DNA of 11,044 nt. Source: Ramlibacter sp. (GTDB lineage Bacteria > Pseudomonadota > Gammaproteobacteria > Burkholderiales > Burkholderiaceae). The notes beneath the pieces are model-generated. The model did no database searches. It had not been told where the DNA came from and saw only the letters and a list, made by a program, of their open reading frames with translations. Positions within the stretch are counted from its first letter, which is position 1. Every line of letters begins with the position of its first letter. The DNA is taken from assembly GCA_014376915.1 (NCBI GenBank), contig JACMQP010000277.1, positions 1 through 11,044 on the forward strand. The letters are read 5' to 3'. The position numbers and the translations under genes are program-made. Below, piece after piece: positions 1-6,807 of this stretch.

Positions 1-195
1 GCGGAACAGCACGCGGCCGATGTCGGGTCTGATGAACCCGGACATCAGCGCGAACAGCGTGGTCTTGCCGGCACCGTTGGGGCCGATCAGCGCGCTCAGG
101 CCGTACTGCGGCAGGTCGAGGCTGACGTCGTTGACGGCCTTCAGGCCACCGAAGGCGCGCGAGACATGACGCAGCGACAGCATCGGTTCAGCCAC
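1..195 (-). CDS. livG: LivG-like ABC transporter ATP-binding protein (N-terminal part, cut by window edge)
   Basis: This is the first 65 codons of an ATPase that would power a branched-chain amino acid-type (HAAT) importer from the cytoplasmic face of the inner membrane. The translation shows the usual opening beta strands followed by a clear Walker A motif, GPNGAGKTT, and then the typical FALMSGFIRPDIG stretch. The signature motif and Walker B lie outside the window. I chose the GTG at 195 because AAAGGA stands 5 nt upstream and the gene then overlaps the livM stop by 8 bp, a common translational-coupling layout. An in-frame ATG at 183 is the alternative, but it has no comparable Shine-Dalgarno sequence. 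It is the fifth gene of the operon in the reading direction. A second ATPase, LivF, would be expected next, beyond the left edge. The family call is firm; the substrate is unknown. Confidence 0.93.
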   Translation of the reverse strand, partial: MAEPMLSLRHVSRAFGGLKAVNDVSLDLPQYGLSALIGPNGAGKTTLFALMSGFIRPDIGRVLFR

Positions 196-1150
196 GGCGG
201 TCCTTTGCGCCACGGCGCCAGCGCACCGGCACGGCCAGGCCAGCAACGCCGCGCGGCAGGAACATCATGATCAGCACCAGCACCACTCCGTAAATCACCA
301 TGTTGATGCCGGGCAGCTGGCCGAACAGGTTGCGCGTGACATCCGCCAGCAGGTGCAGTGCCAGCGCGCCAAGCACCGGCCCCCACAGCGTGCCCATGCC
401 GCCGACGATGGCGGCGACCAGCGCCTCGACCGAGGTCCCCGGGCCGTAGGCGATGCCTGGGTCGATGTACTGGAACACCTGCACGTAGAACGCGCCCCCC
501 GCGCCCATCAACGCGCCGGACAGGGCGATGGCCGCCAGCTTGACGCGGAACGGATCGACACCGACCGCGCGAGCCGCGTCCTCGTTGTCGCGAACCGCCT
601 GCAGATAGGCGCCGAAGCGTGAGTGCCGCAGCCATGCCGTCACCAGCAGCGCCACCACGACCAGCGCCAGCACCAGCCACACATAGCCGGCGCGGGAGGC
701 GAACTGCATGTTTGCCGCCGACGCCCGCAGCGGCACCATCAACCCGACGCCGGCGCCGGTGAACGCAACGGACAAAGCGGCGATGCGGAAGACTTCGGCG
801 AAAGCCAGCGTCACCAGCGCGAAGTACGAGCCCTTGAGCCCGTAGCGGAACGACAGCGCTCCGACGAAAACGCCGACCGCCGCACTGGTCGCCAACGCCA
901 GCGGCAACGCCAGCCAGGGATTGAGCCCCTGCAGCTGCGCGATCGCCTGCACATACGCGCCGGTGCCGAAGAATAGCGCGTGGCCGAACGAGAACTGGCC
1001 GCCGAAGCCGCCCAGGATGTTCCACGCCTGCGCCAGCAGGCAGGCATAGAGCGCCATCATGGTGAAATTCAGGATCACGCCGGAGCTGGTGACCAGCGGC
1101 ACGCAGGCCACCAGCACCGCGAACACGGCGATCGAGACGAGGTCCCTCAT
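188..1150 (-). CDS. livM: LivM-like branched-chain amino acid-type ABC transporter permease
   Basis: This is an inner-membrane permease of the LivM family, 320 residues, normal family length. It would form the translocation channel together with LivH. The sequence is a series of hydrophobic segments with the LivM hallmarks: NILGGFGGQFSFGHALFFGTGAY near residues 44-66, the cytoplasmic EAA-like coupling loop RFGAYLQAVRDNEDAARAVG at about 178-197, and the late VAAIVGGMGTLWGPVLGA segment at about 245-262. The C-terminus is short and basic. Its ATG shares an ATGA with the livH stop, so the two permeases are probably translationally coupled, and its own stop lies inside the start of livG. The role in uptake of a small amino acid-like or organic acid-like solute follows from the family. 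The exact substrate cannot be read from a permease. Confidence 0.95.
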   Translation of the reverse strand: MRDLVSIAVFAVLVACVPLVTSSGVILNFTMMALYACLLAQAWNILGGFGGQFSFGHALFFGTGAYVQAIAQLQGLNPWLALPLALATSAAVGVFVGALSFRYGLKGSYFALVTLAFAEVFRIAALSVAFTGAGVGLMVPLRASAANMQFASRAGYVWLVLALVVVALLVTAWLRHSRFGAYLQAVRDNEDAARAVGVDPFRVKLAAIALSGALMGAGGAFYVQVFQYIDPGIAYGPGTSVEALVAAIVGGMGTLWGPVLGALALHLLADVTRNLFGQLPGINMVIYGVVLVLIMMFLPRGVAGLAVPVRWRRGAKDRRG

Positions 1151-2019
1151 GCCCTGGCTCCGAACAGCCCCTGCGGCCGCAGCAGCAGGACAGCGATGAA
1201 GATCGCGAAGATGCCGACCTGGCCCAGCGACTCGCCGAAATAGAGCCCGCCGACCGATTCCACCACGCCGACCAGCAGCCCGCCGACCAGCGCGCCCGCG
1301 AAGCTGCCCATTCCGCCAAGCACGACGATGGTGAAGGCGACCAGCACGAAACCGCTGCCGACCTGCGGGTTCACGTAATACGCGGGCAGCAGGAAGCAGG
1401 CGGCGGCGCCGAGGCAGGCCAGGCCAATGCCGAAGCTCATGGCGTAGACATGGTCGACGTCGATCCCCATCAGCCGGGCGCCCTGTTTCTCCTTGGCCAC
1501 CGCCCGGATTGCGCGGCCGAGATCCGTGCGCTTCATCAGCAGCAGCATCAGCGCGGACACCGCCAGGGCGCCACCGAAGGCGATCAGCTTGGGCAGCGCG
1601 ATCATGGCCGGCCCGATCGGCACCGTGGTCAGCGTGTACGCGGTTTCGATGGTGCGGGTGTCGCTCTTGAACAGCAGCAGCGCCAGGTTCTCCATCACGA
1701 TCGCGATACCCAGCGTCACCAGCAGGATGTTCTCGTCCTTGCCGTGGCTGGCGCGGTTGATGACGATGCGCTGCAGCGCATAACCGAAGGCGAACATGCC
1801 GGGCACGACGGCGACCAGCGCCAGGTACGGGTCGATTCCGAACCGGTCCTTGAGCAGGTAGACGGCGTACAGCGCCAGCATCAGCGCGGCGCCGTGGGCG
1901 AAGTTGATGATGTGCAGAACGCCGTAGATGAGCGTCAGCCCGAGCGCCACCAGCGCATAGACCGCGCCGGTGGTCAGTCCGTTCAGAACCGCCGGGAACA
2001 GGATGCTGAACTCCAGCAC
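1147..2019 (-). CDS. livH: LivH-like branched-chain amino acid-type ABC transporter permease
   Basis: This is the second inner-membrane permease of the importer, 290 residues, the usual LivH length. Typical features are NGLTTGAVYALVALGLTLIYG at about 13-33, the INFAHGA motif at 38-44, the EAA-like loop GRAIRAVAKEKQGARLMGI at 168-186, and VVLGGMGSFAGALVGGLL at 232-249. It begins with GTG at 2019, only 4 bp after the stop of the binding-protein gene. There is no strong separate Shine-Dalgarno sequence, so translation probably depends on ribosomes finishing the upstream gene. The end overlaps livM by 4 bp. LivH and LivM normally form a heterodimer in the membrane, served by LivG and LivF ATPases. 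Confidence 0.95.
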   Translation of the reverse strand: MLEFSILFPAVLNGLTTGAVYALVALGLTLIYGVLHIINFAHGAALMLALYAVYLLKDRFGIDPYLALVAVVPGMFAFGYALQRIVINRASHGKDENILLVTLGIAIVMENLALLLFKSDTRTIETAYTLTTVPIGPAMIALPKLIAFGGALAVSALMLLLMKRTDLGRAIRAVAKEKQGARLMGIDVDHVYAMSFGIGLACLGAAACFLLPAYYVNPQVGSGFVLVAFTIVVLGGMGSFAGALVGGLLVGVVESVGGLYFGESLGQVGIFAIFIAVLLLRPQGLFGARA

Positions 2020-2023
2020 CGAG

Positions 2024-3226
2024 TCACGCTCTGAGCGGGAACACCGGATCGATCTCGCGGTACTCGCGCGGCACGATCACCTTGATGTCGTTCTTCAGTA
2101 CCTGCGTCATCAGCGGCTGGGCGCCGGTGTTCTGGCCGTTGACGAATTTCGTCGGTCCGTACGGCATGAAGTGATCCGAGAAGGTGCTGGTCTGCAGCGC
2201 GTTGGTGATCGCGGCGCGGTCGCCGCTGCGGGCGCGCTCGAGCGCGTCGGCCAGCAGCATCATCGCCGTGTAGGTGTTGAAGATCTCGTAGGTGTAGAAC
2301 AGGTTCTTTGCCTCGACGCGCCTGCGCAGCTCGGTCGAGCGCTTGTCCTTGGGGTTGAACCAGTGGTTGCAATCGATGATGCCGTTGGCCGCGTCCGGAA
2401 ATTCCTTTACGAATTTGTAGCTGGACGCCGCGCCACCGAGCACCGAGTAGATCGCCTTGGGCGTCACCTTCTGCTGCTGCATGGTGCGCACCAGCAGCGC
2501 GTACTCGTTGTAGTAATTGGCCGGAATCACGATGTCGGGGTTCAGCGCCTTCATCCGCAGCACGATGTTGTTGAAGTCGCGGGTCGGGTTGGCGTGCTTG
2601 ATCACTTCCTTCACCTCGTAGCCATAGCCGGGCAGCTCGCGCGCCAGCAACTGCGCCGTGCCGGTGCCGAACAGCGATTCTTCGTGGATGATCATCACGG
2701 TGCGGGCCGGCTTGCCGGCCGCAGTGTTGAGCACGTGCAGGTTGGCCACGGCAATCTCCGCGCACTTCTTGTAGCCGGGACCGAAGCGGAAGGTGTTCTT
2801 CAGGCCGCGCTCGACGATCTGGTCGGCCACACCGATGTCGACCACGTGCGGCAGGTTGTACTTGGCCGCTGCCTGCGTGGTGGCCAGGCAGATGGCCGAT
2901 GCATAGGCGCCGAGCACGGCGGACACGCCGGCCTCGTTCATCTTCTCGACTTCGGCCGTGCCGGCCTGCGGCGTCGACTGCGCGTCGCCCAGCAGCGCCT
3001 CGATCTTCGCGCCGCCCATCGACTTGATGCCACCGCGCTTGTTGATGTCCTCGATCGCCATCAGCGCCCCCTCGCGGCACTGCTGGCCGGAATAGGCGAG
3101 AGCGCCGGTGACGGGATGCAGCACGCCGATCTTCACGCTTGCGGGCTGGGCGCCGGCGATGATCGGGAAAGCAAGCGCCGAAGCGGCGGCCGCGGTCCGG
3201 GTAACGAAGTGGCGACGGGTCGTCAT
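2024..3226 (-). CDS. Periplasmic substrate-binding protein of HAAT-type ABC transporter (Leu/Ile/Val-binding-like fold)
   Basis: This is the solute receptor of the importer, 400 residues, of the type I periplasmic binding protein family (Peripla_BP_6). The start is the ATG at 3226, because AGGGAG lies 5-6 nt upstream; the A and G of that site belong to the TAG stop of gntR. An open frame continues further upstream but only through gntR sequence. Residues 1-27 form an export signal with a twin-arginine-like motif, TRRHFVT, then an alanine-rich hydrophobic core, with likely cleavage after IAGA. The mature part opens with VKIGVLHPVTGALAYSGQQ, then EGALMAIEDINKRGGI and the lobe-crossing AVLGAYASAICLATTQAAA, all typical. 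The ligand could be a branched-chain amino acid, amide, urea-like compound, aromatic acid or dicarboxylate; the sequence alone does not decide. It lies 10 bp after gntR and 4 bp before livH. Confidence 0.94.
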   Translation of the reverse strand: MTTRRHFVTRTAAAASALAFPIIAGAQPASVKIGVLHPVTGALAYSGQQCREGALMAIEDINKRGGIKSMGGAKIEALLGDAQSTPQAGTAEVEKMNEAGVSAVLGAYASAICLATTQAAAKYNLPHVVDIGVADQIVERGLKNTFRFGPGYKKCAEIAVANLHVLNTAAGKPARTVMIIHEESLFGTGTAQLLARELPGYGYEVKEVIKHANPTRDFNNIVLRMKALNPDIVIPANYYNEYALLVRTMQQQKVTPKAIYSVLGGAASSYKFVKEFPDAANGIIDCNHWFNPKDKRSTELRRRVEAKNLFYTYEIFNTYTAMMLLADALERARSGDRAAITNALQTSTFSDHFMPYGPTKFVNGQNTGAQPLMTQVLKNDIKVIVPREYREIDPVFPLRA

Positions 3227-3236
3227 GGGGTTCTCC

Positions 3237-4025
3237 CTAGTGAAAACTGGCGGATATGTCCTTGCGGACCCACACCTTGGCATCGATGCTGCCAACGCGC
3301 GACAACTGCATCTGGTATTCGTAGCGGTCCGGGCGGTACAGGCCGTGCAGCCACTGCACCGGCCGTTCCTGCTGGTCGAAGATCACGCGCCGCACCGCGA
3401 GCAGCGCGGAGCCGACAGCGACCTGCAGCTGGTCGGCTACTTCGGCGTCGGCCAGCCGTGCCGAAATGCTCTGTTCCGCCCGGCCGACCTGGACGCCGGA
3501 TTCCTCCAGCAGCAGCAGGATGGGCTTGCGCGCCAGCTCGCGCCGGCCGAAACGGCGCGCCACGTCCGCCGGCACCCAGGTCGTGATGTGCGACAGCGGC
3601 CCTTCACGGGTACTGCGCACCCTCACCGCCTTCTGCACGCGGTCGCCCGGTGCAAGGCCCAGCGCCGCGGCGACGGCCGGAGACGCGGCGATGGTGTCGA
3701 CGTCCAGCACCTTGACGCTGGTGTTCAGGCTCATGCTGACGATGTTTTCCAGCAAGCCGGTGAGGCCGGTGCGCGATGGCATAGCCGGAGCGGCGCGGCC
3801 GGCATCGCGCTCGACCGGATGGGTGCCGCGTCCGGGCTGGCGGGTGATCAGGCCCTCGCCAGCGAGCTGCTGCAGCGCCCGCCGGACCGTGACCCGCGCC
3901 ACGCCGAACTGCAGCATCAGCGCCAGCTCGCCGGGCAGGCCGGCACTGAAGCGGCCGTCCTCCAGCTGCTCGCGAAGCACCAGATAGATCCGGTGGTACT
4001 TGGGCAGCGGCAACGTCGACGACAT
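3237..4025 (-). CDS. GntR family transcriptional regulator, HutC subfamily (wHTH plus UTRA domain)
   Basis: This is a 262-residue DNA-binding regulator. Residues about 9-70 form the GntR winged helix: YHRIYLVLREQLEDGRF, then LPGELALMLQFGVARVTVRRALQQLAGEGLI, then the wing QPGRGTHPV. Residues about 95-243 match a UTRA ligand-sensing domain, with ITTWVPADVARRF and PVQWLHGLYRPDRYEYQMQLSR as recognisable parts. It is the first gene of the operon and ends 10 bp before the binding-protein gene, so it very likely regulates its own transcription and the transporter in response to the imported solute or a metabolite of it. HutC-type members are most often repressors relieved by ligand; that is family knowledge, not visible here. 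The ATG at 4025 has no convincing Shine-Dalgarno sequence and sits 5 nt after a -10 box, which suggests leaderless translation. Confidence 0.93.
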   Translation of the reverse strand: MSSTLPLPKYHRIYLVLREQLEDGRFSAGLPGELALMLQFGVARVTVRRALQQLAGEGLITRQPGRGTHPVERDAGRAAPAMPSRTGLTGLLENIVSMSLNTSVKVLDVDTIAASPAVAAALGLAPGDRVQKAVRVRSTREGPLSHITTWVPADVARRFGRRELARKPILLLLEESGVQVGRAEQSISARLADAEVADQLQVAVGSALLAVRRVIFDQQERPVQWLHGLYRPDRYEYQMQLSRVGSIDAKVWVRKDISASFH

Positions 4026-4030
4026 CGCTC

Positions 4031-4060
4031 ATCGTAGGGACCGGTGGAATGTTCTGTCAA
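4031..4060 (-). promoter_or_regulatory. Sigma70-type promoter of the gntR-liv operon
   Basis: Read on the minus strand, there is a perfect -35 box TTGACA (4060-4055), an 18-bp spacer, and a -10 box TACGAT (4036-4031). The ATG of gntR begins 5 nt after the -10 box. A normal start site, 6-8 nt downstream of the -10, would fall on or next to the A of that ATG, so the transcript would lack a leader. The match to consensus is seen directly; activity and the exact start site are inferred. Confidence 0.65.
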
Positions 4061-4067
4061 TGGGACA
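4055..4067. promoter_or_regulatory. Candidate operator: inverted repeat TGTC-N5-GACA over the gntR -35 box
   Basis: The 4-bp arms TGTC and GACA are perfectly complementary and flank five bases. The left arm is part of the TTGACA -35 box of the gntR promoter. A repressor bound here would block the operon and probably also the divergent ydcF-like promoter. The spacing does not match the usual HutC-type GT-N4-AC pattern, and short arms like these arise by chance, so this is only a candidate site for the GntR protein. Confidence 0.25.
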
Positions 4068-4087
4068 AATGAGGGCTGGCTTACGAT
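4061..4087 (+). promoter_or_regulatory. Weak candidate promoter for the DUF218 gene
   Basis: A -10-like TACGAT lies at 4082-4087, six bases before the ATG at 4094, and no Shine-Dalgarno sequence fits in between. A -35 box is poor: TGGGAC at 4061-4066 with a 15-bp spacer is the nearest candidate. If used, transcription would start at or beside the ATG, giving a leaderless mRNA. The same TACGAT hexamer serves the divergent gntR promoter in mirror image. Confidence 0.35.
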
Positions 4088-4093
4088 CGCCCC

Positions 4094-4861
4094 ATGTCCC
4101 CCGGCGAACTCAAACCCATTCTCACTGCGCTGGCGCTGCCGCCGGCCGGCCCCTTGCTGTTCGCGCTGCTGGGCCTGCTGCTGATGGGACGGCGCTGGCT
4201 GGCCGGCGCGATCGTCAGCCTGGTCGGCATCGGCGCGCTCTGGTTTCTCAGCTGCAACGCCGTGGGCATCACCCTTGCCAATTCGCTGCTGCCACCGGTC
4301 AGTCCGGTGAACGTGCAGGGCGCCGCGATGGCCAACGTGCAGGCGATCGTCGTTCTTGGCGGCGGCGTGATCGGTCAGGGGCCGGAGTACGGCGGCCCCA
4401 GGCCCAACACGCCGACGCTGGAGCGGCTGCGCTATGGCGCGATGCTGGCGCGCAAGACCGGGAAGCCGCTGGCTTTCGCTGGCGGCGTGGGCTGGTCGGC
4501 GGCCCGAACCAGCGTCGTCGCCGAGGCCGACGTCGCCCGCACTCTGCTGCGCGACGACTACAAGCTGGAACTTCGGTGGTCCGACGACAACTCCCGCGAC
4601 ACGGCAGAAAACGCGCGGCGGATGGCCGATGCCATGCGCGGCGACCGCATCCAGCGCATCGCCCTGGTGACGCACGCGACGCACATGCCGCGGGCCCGTG
4701 CCGCTTTCGAGAAGGCCGGCTTCCAGGTCACGCCGGCGCCGACCGGATTCCCGGCGCCGCGTGAGCGCGAGCTGCTGGAATGGATGCCGTCGGTGCATGG
4801 ACTGGATCTGTCGCGCTCGGTCCTGCGCGAATGGCTGGCAATGCAGGTGGGCGCTTCCTGA
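4094..4861 (+). CDS. YdcF/ElyC-type DUF218 domain membrane protein
   Basis: This is a 255-residue protein with two hydrophobic segments at about 12-31 and 36-56, followed by a DUF218 domain from about 82 to 245. Domain hallmarks visible in order are AIVVLGGGV (84-92), the ERLRYGAMLARKTGKPLAFAGG stretch (110-131), the SRDTAENA motif (167-174), and VTHATHMPRARAAFEKAGF (192-210). The topology and length resemble ElyC, a cell-envelope maintenance protein of E. coli, more than the soluble YdcF. The DUF218 fold has been linked to nucleotide-type ligands and to envelope polysaccharide homeostasis, but no reaction can be assigned here. The ATG at 4094 has no upstream ribosome binding site. The gene ends only 7 bp before the -35 box of the tetR-type promoter. 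It faces away from the transporter operon, and no functional link between the two is evident. Confidence 0.88.
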   Translation: MSPGELKPILTALALPPAGPLLFALLGLLLMGRRWLAGAIVSLVGIGALWFLSCNAVGITLANSLLPPVSPVNVQGAAMANVQAIVVLGGGVIGQGPEYGGPRPNTPTLERLRYGAMLARKTGKPLAFAGGVGWSAARTSVVAEADVARTLLRDDYKLELRWSDDNSRDTAENARRMADAMRGDRIQRIALVTHATHMPRARAAFEKAGFQVTPAPTGFPAPRERELLEWMPSVHGLDLSRSVLREWLAMQVGAS

Positions 4862-4868
4862 AGGCGGA

Positions 4869-4897
4869 TTGACGGGCTGGCCACCGGTGGCTACATT
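4869..4897 (+). promoter_or_regulatory. Sigma70-type promoter of the tetR-RND efflux operon
   Basis: A -35 box TTGACG at 4869-4874 (5 of 6 consensus bases) and a -10 box TACATT at 4892-4897 (4 of 6) are separated by the ideal 17 bp. The start site would fall near 4904, in the centre of the palindrome at 4895-4914, about 20 nt before the tetR ATG. This arrangement is typical of an autorepressed promoter. Confidence 0.65.
4880..4891. repeat. Perfect 12-bp palindrome in the promoter spacer
   Basis: GCCACCGGTGGC is a perfect palindrome lying entirely between the -35 and -10 boxes. Its ACCGGT core is the same as that of the operator candidate at 4895-4914, with centres 19 bp apart, roughly two helical turns. 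It may be a secondary repressor site. It could also be chance in GC-rich DNA, since the outer bases do not match the main site. Confidence 0.35.
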
Positions 4898-4914
4898 ACT
4901 AACCGGTCAGTCAT
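4895..4914. promoter_or_regulatory. TetR-type operator candidate overlapping -10 box and start site
   Basis: The 20-bp segment ATTACTAACCGGTCAGTCAT is a palindrome with the pattern AT-n-ACT-n-ACC / GGT-n-AGT-n-AT; only two positions per half-site fail to pair. It covers the end of the -10 box and the predicted start site, immediately upstream of a TetR-family gene. TetR-family repressors usually bind such sites as dimers, so autoregulation of the tetR-adaptor-pump operon is the natural reading. Confidence 0.7.
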
Positions 4915-4923
4915 TAACAGCCC

Positions 4924-5640
4924 ATGCCCGCTCCCTCTTCTGCCGCATCCTCCTGCGGGTTTCTTCCGGCCAAGGCCGACGACCCGCACGCCAGGCGCGA
5001 GCGGCGCAAAGAGGCGCGCCCGGGCGAACTGCTCGACGCCGCACTCGACCTGTTCGTCGAAAAGGGGTTCGCCGCCACGCGTTCCGAGGAAGTGGCCGCT
5101 CGCGCCGGCGTTTCCAAGGGCACGCTGTTTCTGTATTTCCCGAGCAAGGAAGAACTGTTCAAGGCGGTGGTGCGCGAGAACATCTCGGGCCGCTTCAGGG
5201 AGTGGAACGACGAGTTCGAGGCCTTCGACGGCGACAGCGCCGACATGCTCCGCTATTGCATGAAGGTGTGGTGGGACCGGCTCGGCGCCGGCCGCGCCTC
5301 GGGCATCACCAAGCTGGTGATCAGCGAGGCCCGGAACTTCCCGGACATCGCGGCCTTCTACCAGCAGGAAGTGATCGTGCCGGGCCAGGACCTGATCCGG
5401 CGCATGCTGCAACGCGGCGTCGACCGCGGCGAGTTCCAGGTGGCCGACATCGACTACGCGATCTACAGCCTGATCGCCCCGATGATCTTTCTGATCATGA
5501 TGAAACACTCGATCGGCGCCTGCGTGCCGCAGGGCTACCCGCTCGACCCCGAGCGCTACATCGCGGCCCAGATCGAGACGCTGCTGCACGGCTTCTGCGT
5601 CCGTCCGCGCGCGGCCGCCGGCAAGGGTGCGCGCAAATGA
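4924..5640 (+). CDS. TetR/AcrR family transcriptional repressor of the RND efflux operon
   Basis: This is a 238-residue regulator. The N-terminal HTH domain spans about 33-82, with the conserved core [19 protein letters not shown] and then [10 protein letters not shown]. The rest is the helical ligand and dimer domain, which includes [21 protein letters not shown] at about 126-146 and an apolar helix [14 protein letters not shown] at about 180-193. About 30 residues rich in Ala, Ser and Arg precede the HTH, slightly more than usual, but no alternative start codon is seen downstream. No good Shine-Dalgarno sequence precedes the ATG. The stop overlaps the adaptor start in an ATGA. Position, operator and linkage suggest it represses its own operon and is released by a pump substrate; this is inferred from family behaviour. 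Confidence 0.93.
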   Translation: MPAPSSAASSCGFLPAKADDPHARRERRKEARPGELLDAALDLFVEKGFAATRSEEVAARAGVSKGTLFLYFPSKEELFKAVVRENISGRFREWNDEFEAFDGDSADMLRYCMKVWWDRLGAGRASGITKLVISEARNFPDIAAFYQQEVIVPGQDLIRRMLQRGVDRGEFQVADIDYAIYSLIAPMIFLIMMKHSIGACVPQGYPLDPERYIAAQIETLLHGFCVRPRAAAGKGARK

Positions 5641-6806
5641 AGCGCCCCGCGATCAAATGGCTGGTGATCGGCCTGGCCGTGCTGCTGCTGGCGGCGGGCC
5701 TCTTTCGCGCGCTGTCGGCGCGCAAGGCGCAGCAGGACGCGGTCGCGGCGGCGGCACAGCAAAAGGTGCAGGTGGCGGTGGAACTGGCGCCGACCGACGT
5801 GGTGAAGGCGCAGCAACGCGAACTGGCGCAGGGCCTGCCGGTCTCCGGGTCGCTGCGCGCGGTCAATTCCGCGCTGCTGAAGGCCCGCATCGCCGGCGAA
5901 CTGCAGGGCCTGACCGTGCGCGAAGGCGACCCGGTCAAGGCCGGGCAGCTGATCGCCCGGATCGACGCCACCGAGTCGCAGGCCCGGGTGCGGCAGGCGC
6001 AGCAGCAGGGCGACGCCGCGCGCAGCCAGATCGACATCGCCCAGCGCCAGTACGACAACAACAAGGCGCTGGTGGACCAGGGTTTCATCTCGAAGACCAC
6101 GCTCGACACCTCGCTCAACACCCTGCAATCGGCGCAGGCCAACTTCAAGGCCGCGACGGCGAACGTGGACCTGGCGCGCAAGGGCCTGGACGACACGCTG
6201 CTGCGCGCGCCGATTGCGGGCATCGTTTCGCAGCGGCTGGCGCAACCCGGCGAGCGGGTCGGCGTGGACGCCAAGGTGATCGAGATCGTCGACCTGTCGC
6301 GGCTGGAACTGGAAGCCGCGTTCGCGGCCGGCGACTCGATGGATGTGCGGATCGGGCAGCAGGCTGTGCTGCAGATCGAGGGCAGCGCGACCCCGGTGCG
6401 GGCGCGGGTGGCACGCATCAATCCCAGCGCCCAGGCCGGCAGCCGCAGCGTGCTGGTCTATCTCGGCATCGAAAACGGCACCGGCCTGCGCCAGGGCATG
6501 TTCGCGCAGGGGACGCTGGGCATCGGCAAGGCGTCGGCGCTGACGGTTCCGCTGTCGGCCGTACGCACCGATAAGCCGCTGCCGTACGTACAGGTGGTGG
6601 AGGACAACAAGGTCGCCCACCGGAACGTGCAGACCGGCGCCCGCGGCCGGGCCGGCGACGAACTGATGGTGGCGGTGCAGGGCATCGCGCCCGGCGCGCT
6701 GGTGGTCCAGGGCAGCGTGGGCCCGCTGCGCGAGGGGACTCCGGTGAAATTGACCCAGGCCACTGCTCCAGCCGGCACGCCGGCGGCCAGGCCGACCAGC
6801 CCCTGA
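5637..6806 (+). CDS. RND efflux system periplasmic adaptor subunit (membrane fusion protein)
   Basis: This 389-residue protein would bridge the inner-membrane RND pump and an outer-membrane channel. Residues about 7-23 are a hydrophobic N-terminal anchor. There is no lipobox cysteine, so it is a transmembrane-anchored rather than lipid-anchored adaptor. The first lipoyl half follows ([28 protein letters not shown], 83-110), then an alpha-helical hairpin rich in Gln and Ala (about 112-187), and the second lipoyl half with the [21 protein letters not shown] signature (188-208). Beta-barrel and membrane-proximal domains follow to about 373, then a Pro/Ala/Thr-rich tail. The ATG overlaps the tetR stop (ATGA) and has AAGGG upstream. 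The stop is one base before the pump gene, so expression is coupled. Confidence 0.94.
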   Translation: MKRPAIKWLVIGLAVLLLAAGLFRALSARKAQQDAVAAAAQQKVQVAVELAPTDVVKAQQRELAQGLPVSGSLRAVNSALLKARIAGELQGLTVREGDPVKAGQLIARIDATESQARVRQAQQQGDAARSQIDIAQRQYDNNKALVDQGFISKTTLDTSLNTLQSAQANFKAATANVDLARKGLDDTLLRAPIAGIVSQRLAQPGERVGVDAKVIEIVDLSRLELEAAFAAGDSMDVRIGQQAVLQIEGSATPVRARVARINPSAQAGSRSVLVYLGIENGTGLRQGMFAQGTLGIGKASALTVPLSAVRTDKPLPYVQVVEDNKVAHRNVQTGARGRAGDELMVAVQGIAPGALVVQGSVGPLREGTPVKLTQATAPAGTPAARPTSP

Positions 6807-6807
6807 C

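Noticed and set aside
3227..3295. Upstream ATG at 3295 for the binding-protein gene
   Set aside because: It would add 23 residues encoded within the gntR coding sequence ahead of an excellent signal peptide, and the ATG at 3226 has a good ribosome site.
1970..3586. A 538-codon plus-strand frame across the binding-protein and gntR genes
   Set aside because: It is antisense to two well-recognised proteins, has no recognisable domain, and ends in Arg/Pro/Ala-rich sequence.
4294..4303. ACCGGTCAGT inside the DUF218 gene, identical to ten bases of the tetR operator
   Set aside because: Only one half-site plus core is present, the symmetric partner is missing, and it encodes ordinary coding sequence. 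Chance in GC-rich DNA is sufficient.
4698..5636. Long N-terminal extension of the adaptor frame upstream of 5637
   Set aside because: The frame is open but encodes Arg-rich nonsense across the DUF218 gene end, promoter and tetR. The ATG at 5637, with AAGGG upstream and a membrane anchor directly after it, is the real start.
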